64,000 bases of DNA, from contig CM046855.1 in assembly GCA_025617745.1 (NCBI GenBank), positions 16,957,880-17,021,879 on the forward strand. The letters are read 5' to 3'. Shown one piece after another: positions 23,916 through 35,941 of the stretch. The position numbers and the translations under genes are program-made. The notes under the pieces were generated by a model. The model saw only the letters and a program-made list of their open reading frames with translations, ran no database searches and was not told where the DNA came from. Source of the stretch: Heliocidaris erythrogramma. Lineage: Eukaryota > Echinodermata > Echinoidea > Camarodonta > Echinometridae. Within the stretch, counting starts at the first letter, position 1. Every line of letters starts with the position of its first letter.

Positions 23916-24114
23916 GGGTCCGCTCGCTATTCATAAGGGCCGCTATTCATAAAAAACCGCTACTCATTTAACATGCGTTATGAATAGCGGTCCTTATTAA
24001 TACCGAGGTACATGTAATTTGTCTATGGTTTGCTCGCTATTCATAAGGACCACTATTCATACAAAACCGCTATTCATTTAGTCATGCGTTATAGATAGCG
24101 GTCCTTATGACTAG
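23916..24114. repeat. Duplicated palindromic CGCTATTCATAAGG unit
   Basis: The phrase GCTCGCTATTCATAAGG occurs at about 23921 and 24032, each followed by an inverted match (GAATAGCGGTCCTTAT, GATAGCGGTCCTTATG). Two diverged copies of a palindromic unit of about 110 bp therefore lie side by side. No coding content. Confidence 0.65.
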
Positions 24115-24320
24115 TGAAGTTACCCCCCATAAAACACATTCCCCCATGGATTAATTCATGTATTTATAGAACATCAGAATATACTTGCATACATGTTCAT
24201 ACATGTTTCATTGTTGCATGCAGCTGTTTATCATATTCGATGGTTGAGTATTGTATCAGTATTCAACGGACACCGCTATTTAGCATGTTTAGTATGCTCT
24301 CTCTGATTATTAGTAGCAGG

Positions 24321-24462
24321 TCTGGGGAGTGTTTCATCAAGTGTTTTGTCACTGATTTTTACCGACAAATTTGCTCTCAGCCAATCAGATGCAAGGATTT
24401 CAGTAGCTTATAACAGTTGTCTGTAAAAATCAATGACAAAACGCTTGATGAAACGTTCCCCT
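24321..24462. mobile_element. ~140-bp MITE, second copy of the 12.7-kb family
   Basis: The termini GGGGAGTGTTTCATCAAGTG and its inverse (CGCTTGATGAAACGTTCCCC) are clear, and TTTTGTCACTGATTTTTAC pairs with GTAAAAATCAATGACAAAA. The core CTCTCAGCCAATCAGATGCA is shared with the copy at 12745-12882. Confidence 0.85.
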
Positions 24463-25887
24463 GATGATATTTATGGTTCATCCAATAATCTGTGGGCATG
24501 ATTAGTTCCCATAAACCTCATGCAGCTTTTGGACCTTGCAATTTTGTTTGTCATCTCCCTCTTTCTCGCAGCTATACACATTTATATTCTGAAAAATTTA
24601 TCCACAAATGTCTGGAGAGATCTAGCGAGTATCAACAAGCATTCAACATTGATTTGATTTAGCCTTTGTTAAAATGTAAAGAATAGAAATTGGGATCCCC
24701 CCTATATTGAGTTGATAATGTGTTGCTTTTTGCAATATTGATTTTCCTCAAATGCCTGGAAAGTATTTAGATGATGTATAAACTGAGGACATCACTTTTA
24801 TTTTCTGGCTGCCTTGTTTCCTTTACCAGGTCAGAATAATCTCTATTCTAGGCCATTTTCTCTTCAAGTCAGTATGCATGAGTCATAGAAAGAGACTGAG
24901 AGGAAGTAATTGTAGCATGTATTTCATGATATGCTAGGTGAACTTTAATCCACATGACGTCAATTTGAGATTTACTTAATAGAGGTATCCGTCTCTCCTT
25001 TCCTTTGCTTTGAATGTTTGAAAAGTAAGGAAAGTAGATTTTAGTCATTTCAAACCTCTGTAACAATCTTTGTCTTTATATAATTCTTCCCCAAGGCCAC
25101 ACCTGCTTTAGGAAAACAAAATTAGCAATAGGTTATGCACCAGGTTTTGAGTAAAAAAGTGTGTTTGAAACATACTTTTAGGACCTTAGCACAGTTTATG
25201 CTCCTTAAACCTGTATTCTTTCGCTTAGGTATTGTGCAAATTTTCCAAGGAGAGTACAGTTTACGTACAATTTTTCACTTTGTGTATATTAAGATATGCA
25301 CTTTTGTGATTATTTGAGTGCTTTTAAAACAACCTCCTAAAAATGGCTAATTTATTTATATTTTAGCAGGTCTGTGAATAAATAAACAACAACAATGAAT
25401 TGAATATAACACTGTGCAACAAATCTATGGTGTCTTTCAGTAGATTTCCTTTATTTCCCCTTCAAAGCCATACTATGTACAGCATGCCAATAAACTTGGG
25501 ACATGTGTTGGTATGACTCATATGATGAGTTCCCGTAGTGTAAGGAAGCAATCGAAGCACGTATAAACAGACTGACTGCGTCATTCTTCAGTATTATGAC
25601 GTGGCTTGAGACAATTTTCACAAACTTTTTCAGCTATTTTGACGTCAATTCCACATTTGGTAGGGATTGTGTCCTATCTTTGGCTCCTACATCATTTCTT
25701 TTCCAGGTGTTCCGTGCATTTAAATTTGTATAACAAAGGATGCAGAGGACAAAAATGACTTTCCATTTGGGGGGGGGGGGGGGAGGGGAATGCAGTGAAT
25801 CAATATTTAATAATGTTTTAATGCAAGGTGAGGTATTTAAATATTCTCTACCATAGAGCTTGTATTGTAGAAACAGGAATGGACTAC

Positions 25888-25970
25888 ATATCGTGTGTTG
25901 AGAGCCAGAAGGGCGTTAACTCTGTTAAAACATATGAGTTAACGCCCTTCTGGCTCTCAACACACGATAT
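25888..25970. repeat. Perfect 34-bp inverted repeat with 15-nt loop
   Basis: The left arm 25888-25921 and right arm 25937-25970 are exact reverse complements (outer word ATATCGTGTGTTGAGAGCC, inner GGGCGTTAACT). The RNA would form an 83-nt hairpin of pre-miRNA size, and the perfect arms suggest a young miniature element. A diverged copy lies at about 63437-63500. Confidence 0.9.
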
Positions 25971-26169
25971 TAGATTGTTAACCCATTGCCTATGGGAACG
26001 AGATTGTCCTGTAATATATTGAGCATGTGGGAATGAGAGAATTAAGTTTTCAAACGGTTAAAACTTGAGGACTGAATTTCGTGAGGCTTTTTCAGATATT
26101 GCGTTTATTAAACTAAAATAGGTCACCTTGGTATTTTTGTAAATGAATGAATTCCTTTTCTCGATTCAC

Positions 26170-27000
26170 CTGCTTTTTTGTCTCGCCCACCGGAGGTGAA
26201 GGCGAGACTAAGGGATCCAAATGGCGTCCGTCCGTCTGTCGTCCGTCCGTCCGTCACAAACGTTAAAGTTTACCTGCAAGACTCTCTTATGATGCATTAC
26301 TTGGCAACTGTTACTGCATTGGCAGCCACACTTGGGTGATAGAAGCACTAGGGGCATCTCCATGTTATTGTGTTGTCGGAGGTCACATGATGATGTCAAA
26401 GGTCATTTGAGGTCATACGTTAAAGTTTACCTGCAAGACTCTTTTCATATGTTAAAGTTTACCTGCAAGACTCTCTTTTGTGAAATAACTTCACATCAGT
26501 TGCTTGGATTACAACCTAACTTGGGTCATATTTGCACTGAGGGTACCTTGACGTTATGTTGCCGTTGGAGGTCACATGATAAGGTCAAAGGTCATTTGAG
26601 GTCATATGTTAAAGTTTACCTGCAAGACTCTCTTATGACAGATAACTTTGCAACCGTCACTCACTTTTCAACCAAACTTGGGTTGTAGATGCACTGAGGG
26701 GACCTGCATGTTATGGTGCCGTTGGAGGTCACATGATAAGGTCAAAGGTCATTTCAGGTCAAACGTTAAAGTTTACCTGCAAGACTCTCTTATGACCGAT
26801 AACTTTGCAACCATCACTCACTTTTCAACCAAACTTGGGTTTTAGAAGCACTTGGGGGACCTGCATGTTATGCTGCCATCAGAGGTCACATGGTAAGGTC
26901 AAAGGTCATTTCAGGTCAAACATTATAGTTTACCCGCAAGACTCTCTTATGACATAACTTTGTAAACGTCACTTTCCAAACATTAGTAATGTAGATATAT
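26170..27000. repeat. 157-bp-period array with AGGTCA direct repeats
   Basis: The array opens with TCTCGCCCACCGGAGGTGAA and a GTCCGTCCGTCC run (26227-26256), followed by units containing TTAAAGTTTACCTGCAAGAC. The 13-mer AGGTCAAAGGTCA falls at 26582, 26739 and 26896, exactly 157 bp apart; a degenerate earlier unit lies near 26390. Each unit has a further GAGGTCA or CAGGTCA half-site a few bases downstream. The open frames here are artefacts of repetition. Confidence 0.9.
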
Positions 27001-28439
27001 GCAAGCATAACTTATGCAGATTTATGCACTTGGGGACCTGTTGCATGGCATACAGAGATCATGATATTTCTAGTTATCACTAATGCCTTGTTTAAATCAG
27101 CAAGTACCCGGGAAAATAATTTCTTCAGTAGTGTCTTGCAATGATTAGTTCAATTAACACACATGTACAAAGATCCTCCATTAGGTTATCACTGACTTAC
27201 ATGTATTACATGAAATGAGCCCATCAAAGTGTCATGCTAATTTCATCTTTGTTGAATAAAATTGTACACGAGTGTTTGAAGGGATTAGCCTGGATTAAGG
27301 AAGGGTCAAGCATAGAGATATATATTTCTTACTAGCAGAAGCAGCCCGTGGACATCCACAGGTGCCAGCTGTGTTTATGATTAATCACCGTACCGTATAA
27401 TTGTCACAATAATCAAGTGAATTAAAAAAAGTCGGGTAAAGTGTTGTATTTTTTTTACCAAAAAGTATTTACAACATGTGAGTATGTGTTATTTATCCAA
27501 ATCTTGCATGAGTTCTGAAGAAAATACATGTTCATCTTGATGAAGACTAAATGATATGGATATAATTATGTTTGGGTAGTACTATATCAGTGCTGCCAAC
27601 CTAAAATCGTATTCCTTACCTTTTACGGTTGATAAGGGGGTATGGCATTGTGTATCACAGGCAAAAATTTAGAACAGTTCTTGTAACCCAGAGCCAGAAA
27701 TAGTTAATGCCAGTGGATAACAAAAGGTTGTTCGAGGAGACAGGTGCGATGCATTATGGTAATGTTGTGTTCCAAATTAATTCCAGACATCCATAGATGT
27801 TGGTACCCCCTTATCAAGTGTAATATGAGCGAAACTGGGTGAGGAATTCGTACTAGTTGGCATGTCTGCTATATCCATGCATAGAGCTAGAGGGAGCGAT
27901 TTTTGATCTTACCATGTTTCTGTGGGGTAATACTCAGAGAAATTAAGGCCATGAAAACATAACATGCATAATTAGCGTCCCTTGTAAAGAATACAAAAAT
28001 GAGCAAAAAATGAATTTGTCATTTTCTTTCAGGGGGATTATGGATTATGGCCCCCTCATATGGGTCTTGGGAGGACCGATGGATTGACTTTTCTCTACTA
28101 CCCTCCCGTCACCCCAGCGCGAGGGGAAACGGGAGTAATATCCTATATGTATTAATATCATAGTGGAAATATTTAGAAAGAAGTTTTAGTGGGGGGGGGG
28201 GGGGGGGCTCCTTCTTTACACCGTGGCAACCGATATTTCTAAGTGACGTGATCTCCTACACTTCCCCTCCCCCAAATGATGTCTACAGATCTGTTTAGTC
28301 TGTCATAAGGGAATGAATAATATATTTGAGGCAATGTACAATAACATGTTTCCAACGGTATGAGGGCCATTTTCCCCATTCATGTCCATTTAGTTGTTGA
28401 TAATAAGAATGATTTATGCGACAGCCAACCAAATGTGTG

Positions 28440-28526
28440 GTTAGGTAAACCCTAAACACTAAACCCTAACCCTAAGCCTAAGCCTAAACCCTAAACTCTA
28501 AAGCCTAACCCCAACCCTAACCCTAT
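28440..28526. repeat. Degenerate CCCTAA telomere-like tract
   Basis: About 85 nt of CCCTAA, CCTAAG and ACCCTAAAC words in C-strand orientation. A shorter CCCTAACCCTAACTC occurs at 31321-31335. They are too degenerate for a telomere and are read as interstitial. Confidence 0.7.
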
Positions 28527-29970
28527 ATATTGTTTTCATTTTGGGTGGCTGTTGCAAAAGGAAGTTTAACCTAGTATATGCTTCCATGAGATGAGTAAAA
28601 AGTAGAATTAAATTTAAATAAAGAGTCCTTAAATAGGAAGTGGCCGAAATCCCCCTCCCCTTTTTTTAAACATTCTAACATTTACATGTTCCTACACCTT
28701 GTCTCATCGAACATCAACCCTCACAAAGAGCAAAAACTATTTAAGCACAGAAAGAATTAAGTTCAACTAAGAAACAGCCTCCCCCCCAAAAAAAAAAAAA
28801 CAAAAACAAAAAAAAAACTGTTGAAAGTTCATTTTAAGTAATGGAATGCTTACATAAATCAAACTTCCAAAGGAGCCGAATTTTCACAAATAAAAGGCAG
28901 AAAAGTTTACAGGCACCTGAATTGATCCGAATCGATCGCGACGACCGCCCCCAGGGGATGTCTCATTGAGACCTGTAAATCATCCGCTTAAATCACTTTT
29001 ATACCATTAACAGCGATTTTATATCTTGCTTGGTTCTACAACCTATTTGAGGATCACATCACCATCATAGACCTCTATTTAGCCAAGAGGAACCGTAAAA
29101 AAATTGACCTAATTGGGCACATTTTACCGAACTATATCCCCCCCTTCCGTGGATCTTCTTCTTATCATCTCTGAATTTGATACCCTTTTTCTTGATACCC
29201 TAAACGCGTGTAACCCGGGTTATGCGCTTATTGCTGAAAAGGCACCCTTTTTATCCATTTTCTTGTACGTGGATGATGCCTGACGTACCGGCCTCAATGA
29301 GAAATGGCCTCAATGAGAAATGCCCCCCCCCCCCCCCCCGTAACCATGAAGCTACAAAATAATGATGTAACTCTATGCGCGAAACATAGTACATACAGTA
29401 CATGTAGAAGTACACGTGCGCTGTGTGTTGATGCGCCGTATTGAAGCCATACATGTACTGCATGTACCATTTGCGCAGTAGACATTGAACGTGTATACAC
29501 ACTACAGCATGCGGAGCTATGCCTGTGCGGATATGGCCTTGGAGTATACACATCACGTTGTTCTTTGGCAATACACCAATTGAGGTTTCTCCCCTTCACA
29601 GGTAAAGGGTATGGGTTGGGGCATTACAGAAGGTATTTTTTCATGCGTACGGCAGTGCGCTGTTCCATCGGCACAATTATTACTCCCTCCGGAAATTCAA
29701 TGTTTAGAATGAATTTATGAAATATGGACGGCACGTCAGCCCTTAAAAAGTGCCTCCCAACCCTCTAAGAACCATTCCCCGCCTATTCGAACCAAATAAA
29801 AGGCCCGTAATCCTTAGCATAATATATAAATATGTACCTCTGTGGGGTCAAGCTAAAGATATATGTCCATGTACATCTAGATGTACCTCCATTGGGCCAA
29901 GGATACATAATTTTTAATTTTTTTTTTTTCTATTTTGCTGTCTGCAAGATTGATTTGTGATTGTTACACA

Positions 29971-30020
29971 AGGACGGAGAGACTGATCATGAGGCGAAAC
30001 GTTGCCTCAATAAGGATCAG
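29971..30020 (+). other. Degenerate CTGA..GAAAC hairpin word
   Basis: GACTGATCATGAGGCGAAAC followed by GTTGCCTC contains a short hairpin (GAGGC/GCCTC) around GCGAAACGTT. This resembles the CTGANGA..GAAA arrangement of hammerhead cores found in some retroelements, but spacing and core bases do not fit exactly. It may be the relic of a retroelement end. Confidence 0.2.
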
Positions 30021-33000
30021 TTAGAGAGTAAATATATAGGTCATCTTTACACTTCTCCAGAAATACTTTTCAAAGAAAATTATGTAAAATCTTTTAAAAA
30101 TTTATGTAGACAAAGTTCGCGTGATCTTGTGAAACTGATTGTTCTAATTCCCCACAAATTAGAAAGAATGGAGTTATAACAGTAAGGTACACATTTGGGG
30201 AGCAATCAAATTTCATTTTGAATGCACTTTTGCGACCTTAGGCAACAAGTGGAAATACATCTGGTGGTCGAGACATGGGCTTAGATATAGTGTAGGTATG
30301 CATACACTATCCATGAAATGGCGAAGGTATAATGAACAGAATACTCTCCACTAAGTATTCCCGTTTTTGTGCAGAGTGAGATTTTAATATTGTCTTGTAA
30401 CATGGTTGTTGATTAGCATGTGCCTGTCTTGCATTGCTTTTGCTAATAAAGCAAACCCAGAAATTATATCAGATGAGTCATATCCCAGTAGAATCAGATC
30501 ATGTTAAACATCTTGAAGGTCATATTCACTGTTCATTGTTCCTTGCGTCATAGATCCGTGAATGAAGTGAGACAGTGACATGTGACAATAGACCTGTGCC
30601 CCTAGACAGCCGCACAGCTGTCTGTCAGAGAGAGTTTTGGCTGCAGATCTAGATCAGGGGCCTAATCCATGCTGCCACAATCTAGATCAGCTTCAAGAAA
30701 CAGATGAGTACCTGGGAAAAAGGCAACTCCCATTGATTTATAGTATAGGAGTTGTACACCATCCTCATGTCTTCAAGCTAGATCCAAGGGTGGAAAGACA
30801 TGGAGATTAACCACTTAAATAGAACAAATCTTTCATTTTGTCTGGAAGATATGATTAATAGCATTGTCATAATTGCATATTGGTCAGGTATTCACTTTCT
30901 GGTCAGTTTTCTGCTGAATTTACTGAAAACCCTGGAAATTTGGATTCTAAAAGAAAGTCCAAGAAGGATGTGGTGATAATTGTCTTGTCCTGAAATCCTG
31001 TAGTCCTTGACATCCAATAAAGGAGCTCTAGCCACGACCCTTGATGGCTTATAACGCTCAAGAACCCTCATCTTGGTCAGCTAAGGGTTAGCCAAGGAAC
31101 GGTTTGCCAAGGAATTACTCTTGATACTGCAGCTTGATAGAAGTCGTTAACATTTTGTGCATCTCTGTCCAAGTTTGTCAAGGAGCCTATGTTCCAGAGG
31201 TTGTGGAACACATGCTCTGCATGCCAACAATTGCTCTTCAGTCTTCTCCTTTTTCCCCCTTCCTTTACAGGAGGTGAATTCGTAACTTCAACCATGGAAA
31301 AAAACACTACAGCATCCCTGACCCTAACCCTAACTCTGCAATCAATGTAATCCCAATTAATACCACCCTGCCCTTATATCTTTGGTGAAGTAAATCCTGG
31401 AGCAGATGTCGTATCACCAACTCAGAAGCATGTGAGCCAAGGATTCATCCGGACATCAACAATCAGCATCTTGATAATAAACATCTTAAATTGTTAAGAT
31501 ATAATCTGACTTTAGGACATGCTGGTATATCCTCACAACTGTACCTTTAGTCCTCCCCTTAAAAACCCAAACAAAACAACAACATGTCTTTCAAGTCATA
31601 ATTATTGCCAGTTTGAAACCCCCACTGTTCAGGTAAAATTATTTTGACTCTGAAGTGAAATTAAATCCAAGTACGCATGGCCTGAAATTTCTGAATGCTA
31701 AGACCATCAAATGAACTTGTTTTTACTTGAAATGGAGAAGGTGAGATGGATTGGTGTAGTTTCATCAGATGGTGCAGTTTACAGTTATTGTTTGAAGAAA
31801 ATCAAAATCATATATGTGACGGAGCTCTATGGCAATTTTACTTTTAGATGGCGGTACCAATGCTGGATAGCATAGAGTGAATCTTTTTTAAAACTAGTGA
31901 TGGCAACCGATAGTTAGAAATAAGTTGCAGTTAATGCAGTTACCCAAATCTGTAAAAGGCGCTATATGAAGTGCACTAAAATCTCTGATGACATAAATGT
32001 GTCTGATCAAAAAAAAAGTCATAGCTAATAAACTGCAGCAAGCATATTAAAAAAAAGAAAGAAATACACAGATATTCCTATACTAATTAGAAATCTGATT
32101 TTACTTTTGGTTCTTCAAATGTAATTGTTCCCTCTGATTTCCAAAGGAAGTGTGGTTGTCAAGATTACTTCAGAAAGCACAGCATGAATGGCCTGGAATG
32201 TGTGCAAAGGTTAAGCCTTCTTAATCCTAATTTATGAATATCATATAAAAGTTAATCTCTATTAGATTATTAGTGTACATGTTTTTATCCTAGTGGTTAG
32301 TTTTCTGCACGAAGGTAGGTGCACATGATAGAATGTAACAACTGACTTACTCTCATTATCTTGTTTTTTTATGTTGACAGCTGACATGGAGGCAATTTGA
32401 TGCCCTGCCATATTATTAGAGGTTCATAATTATGGTACAAATGACCCTGAAATAACCCCAATTTGTATGCGCATGTGCATTTGGTGTGGTGGATGCGCTA
32501 CTTACTTGACACGTGAAATCATTCTGGTGCACGCATAATGTGCGCACAATATGAAAGCGTATTCAGGTCAGTTGTACTTGGTACAAATGACCTTATCTGC
32601 ACATGCACAAACTGTAATTTACAAACTGGCTTATTGCAAAGGATCTTATACCAAGGTGCTGTCGTCTAGAGGTGGGAGGTCCTAGGTTTGATACTAAATC
32701 TGTCTACTAATACCCTTTAAGAGAGGAAATAATCTGTATTTACTATGTCACTGAGATAGGAATTAAAGCCGTAGGTCCCCTGGTTGCCTACCTTTACATG
32801 ATTTCTCAGAAATCACATGTACCATAACAGAGCAATATAAAACAAGGAATGAACACATTGCGTGAAAGCAACAGCTCCAGGGTAAAATGTGCCACCTAAA
32901 TTGGCAATGATTACAAAATTGACTTGTTCCCTGTACTGAGATATTATGTAGCATGATTCCCTTGTTTTTGACAATTTTGTTGAAATAGAAAAATTAGACT

Positions 33001-35578
33001 TGAACACCAATCAGATTACAGAAATTTGATTTTTGGTGGTTGTAATAGATCAGAGAGAAAGAAATCTAATGATTATAATGACAGTGGGAAAGAAAAGAAC
33101 CTGACAATTAATAAAATTAATTACTTGTAGTGTCTACACATTTATTTGAAGTAACATTCTCCCCTCCCCCCCCCCCCCGTCATTTTTGCTGTCAAACCAT
33201 CGCTGATGCGTCAAAGACAGTCGTCTTCCTAGCTAACAGATTAAGTTGAGCTTAAGCCATCCTTGACCTTAGATTAGAGCAGTTACTTGCAACGGTAGAC
33301 AAAGATACAGCCATTAGTTTGGAATGAATCAGAGAATGTAAGGTCTGTGCTTTCTATCCTTTACACGTGTGCAGGTGGAAAGAGAAGATTGATCCAGGGT
33401 CCAGGATATTGCTTGGGCCATTAGCATCTAGCCCATTACCCAGGCCAAAGTTAACAATTGTGACATATTGGTAATGGGTGCATACTGAAACTCCTTCTCA
33501 ATTCTGTAGTTACAAGCTGTGGAAGTTAGTATGCTGTTTGTCTTAAATTCTCTTCCTATTTATCTTGTTCATTGTGGAATTTGCCCTTCTGGTACCTTCT
33601 GTAAGTGCAATCTGTAAGTGCAATTAGGTCTCAGTTGTTGAATAATGATTCTTGACAGCTTATTGAAAACCTGCTTTATGTTCTAGATTTAATGGATGGT
33701 ATAATTGAAAAAAGGGGAAAAAAGAGAGAGAGAGAGGGGTAGAGAGCAGAAGAGAGGAGAAGAGAGAGGGGAAGAGGGCTTTAAAATGTCTTTATTGATG
33801 ACATTCAAATTGTATATTTGGGCTGAGAGAAAAAGTAAAAGAAGAAGGAAAAAAGGCAAACTTATCACCCATCACATTTAAATGTTGGAAAAACATAGCA
33901 GATTAGAAATGACCTCTTATTGAAGCCTTAATTGTTGGCTAATATTTTAAAAGGACTTTATAGATGATATGAGATATTTTTCAATTTTAGTGGGTTCATT
34001 AAGATGTTCTACTAGGAACTCCACACAATATTAATGTCAATCCTGTAAATCAGACTGAAATAACCATTTGGGATGATTTGATTTTGGTATCACGTCCATT
34101 TTCCGTAAACTCTAGCCCAATTTATCTCAGGCTTTAGTATTCAACAGGTTAAAATATGCAAAATTCCAATACGGCCATGTGAAGCTATTACTGTAGAGAA
34201 GATAAAAAAGAAAATGAGACAAAAGAAGGGTAATTGGGTGGAAATGATTAGTTGTCCTGCAGTTTCATGGTTCTGTGACAGGTCATTTATCATACCTTTT
34301 CTAGTATGAATTCTAGCATGACCAGAGATTATATTAAAGAATTAATGCACACGGATCTGAAGCAGATGTAGCAATCTTTTATCGGCGATGATCGTCCCCC
34401 AAATAGTTCCACTGAACTGTAAGGCGGCCTGAGCTGATCGCAACTCCTGTTGATCAAATTAGGAGAGAGGATGTTCGTTTTGAAAGGGTACTAGTTGAGA
34501 AATTACAAGAGATTTTGTACAATGTCCTTGACACTCAATTAAAACGGGACCTGGGACCCTGGACAAGTGTCGCGTTGACTGATCATGAGGCACCAGGAGA
34601 GCTTGAGGACTGAACTTAGTTCTATAATCCACGTCATGTACAGAATTTGACCCTCTTGGTATCCTAAGGGTTAACCCAACTGGGCAGACAGGAAGCAGAC
34701 TTTTCTTTTCAGTCACTAATGGTCACTGCCCTTAGTTTGGTACAGTAGATCGAGAAGATTGATTTCTTTTTATACTTCATCCTATCATTTTTTTAAAGAT
34801 TAATGTTTATGCTGATTTGGATGGATTTTAGGAGCTCAGTCACTGAACCCTTGGCCTAGGCTTTGAGTAGATTTAAGCATCATTTGATGGTATCACAGTT
34901 GACATTTTGCCATGCTTCATGCCCAGTAATACATATTCCTTGACATGACAAGTTTTTGATGCTCTGGGTGGGTGCTTTGATCTTCTTAAATGTCTTGATT
35001 GTAAAGCCTAGCATGTACAGAATGTGAAGATGTATCAAGTTTAACGGAATAATCTCTAACGAGAGTCTTACAGGCATGCCGGAAAATGGCTAGAGACATC
35101 AGCAATTGAAAGTAAGATCCAATCTTTCAGGAGAAGGAAGGATAAATCACATGAAGTAGAGTGATAATAATGTATTCAGACAAGACTTTCATGTAAGAAA
35201 CATGTAGCCAGCACCACTGGCTTAAAGTGCATGTGGTGTAGGCCTACTAGCTTTTCTGTAAATTACCGGTATTCAATATATACCAGTTTGTATGAACATA
35301 GATTTAGGCAAGATGACTCAATATAAGGTTCACCAAGGCAGAGGTCAGAGACCACTAGTCATCAGTATGATTTAAGAGGAGATTTAAGAGGAGATTTAAG
35401 AGGAGCTATATTAGTAAAAATGGAAATATTTCTAGTGTATTAGATAGAATTGTTAGTAAGCGAAGAAGCTTGACTGGGGAGGAATTTTTAATTTGTAAAC
35501 AAATCTTTCGGCATATTACTCCCAGTGTTAAAGATCGTATGCTCGATCTGTAATGAAAAACACAAGTCAGAAAAAATT

Positions 35579-35651
35579 GGAACCAGCGGGATTCGAACCT
35601 GTCATCTACTGCTTGCCGGGCAGCGACTTAACCACCAGGCTATTCTGGTTC
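35579..35651 (-). other. tRNA-like module (pseudo-tRNA), copy 1
   Basis: The minus strand is 73 nt long with a perfect 7-bp acceptor stem (GAACCAG/CTGGTTC), an A-box-like TAGCCTGGTGG, a 5-bp anticodon stem with loop CCGGCAA (GGC would read alanine) and a perfect B box GGTTCGAATCC. The T stem has a mismatch, position 33 is C rather than T and the D stem is poor, so a tRNA-derived sequence or pseudogene is likelier than a working tRNA. Confidence 0.45.
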
Positions 35652-35868
35652 ACGGCCAAGTCACGACGAACTAGAATCAAATACCCAAGATCCTCTTCTT
35701 TCTGACTCATTAATATTCAAACGGTCCGCCGTGGAACAATGGTTAGTAAGCGAAGAAGCTTGACTGGGGAGGAATTTTTAATTTGTAAACAAATCTTTCG
35801 GCATATTACTCCCAGTGTTAAAGATCGTATGCTCGATCTGTAATGAAAAACACAAGTCAGAAAAAATT

Positions 35869-35941
35869 GGAACCAGCGGGATTCGAACCTGTCATCTACT
35901 GCTTGCCGGGCAGCGACTTAACCACCAGGCTATTCTGGTTC
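35869..35941 (-). other. tRNA-like module (pseudo-tRNA), copy 2
   Basis: Identical to the module 290 bp upstream, carried by the second tandem unit. A third, partial piece (B box end and acceptor 3' strand only) lies in the inverted segment at about 36126-36140 on the opposite strand. Confidence 0.45.

Noticed and set aside
26208..26845. Open frames in the 26-kb array
   Set aside because: Products of repeated units; peptides repeat with the DNA and match nothing known.
26170..27000. CRISPR-like array
   Set aside because: Units are long (157 bp) and diverge along their length. There are no short identical repeats with unique spacers, and the genome is eukaryotic.
29251..29599. Two overlapping minus-strand frames of about 100 codons
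   Set aside because: They overlap in different frames and run through a poly-C tract (about 29322-29339) giving Gly runs. No domain is recognisable.
32655..32700. Possible tRNA-like head (GTCGTCTAGAGGTGGGAGGT, then CCTAGGTTTGAT)
   Set aside because: The A box is weak and the B box has two or more mismatches; no stem pairing could be seen.
33510..33600. Splice-bounded hydrophobic frame that could be the ERMARD membrane exon
   Set aside because: Entry is phase 0 while the last ERMARD exon leaves two bases; in the required phase it reaches a stop after 11 codons, and its exit base would create a stop with the 37355 acceptor.
35579..35651. Functional alanine tRNA gene
   Set aside because: T-stem mismatch, C instead of T before the anticodon and a poor D stem make a working tRNA unlikely; kept only as a tRNA-like module.
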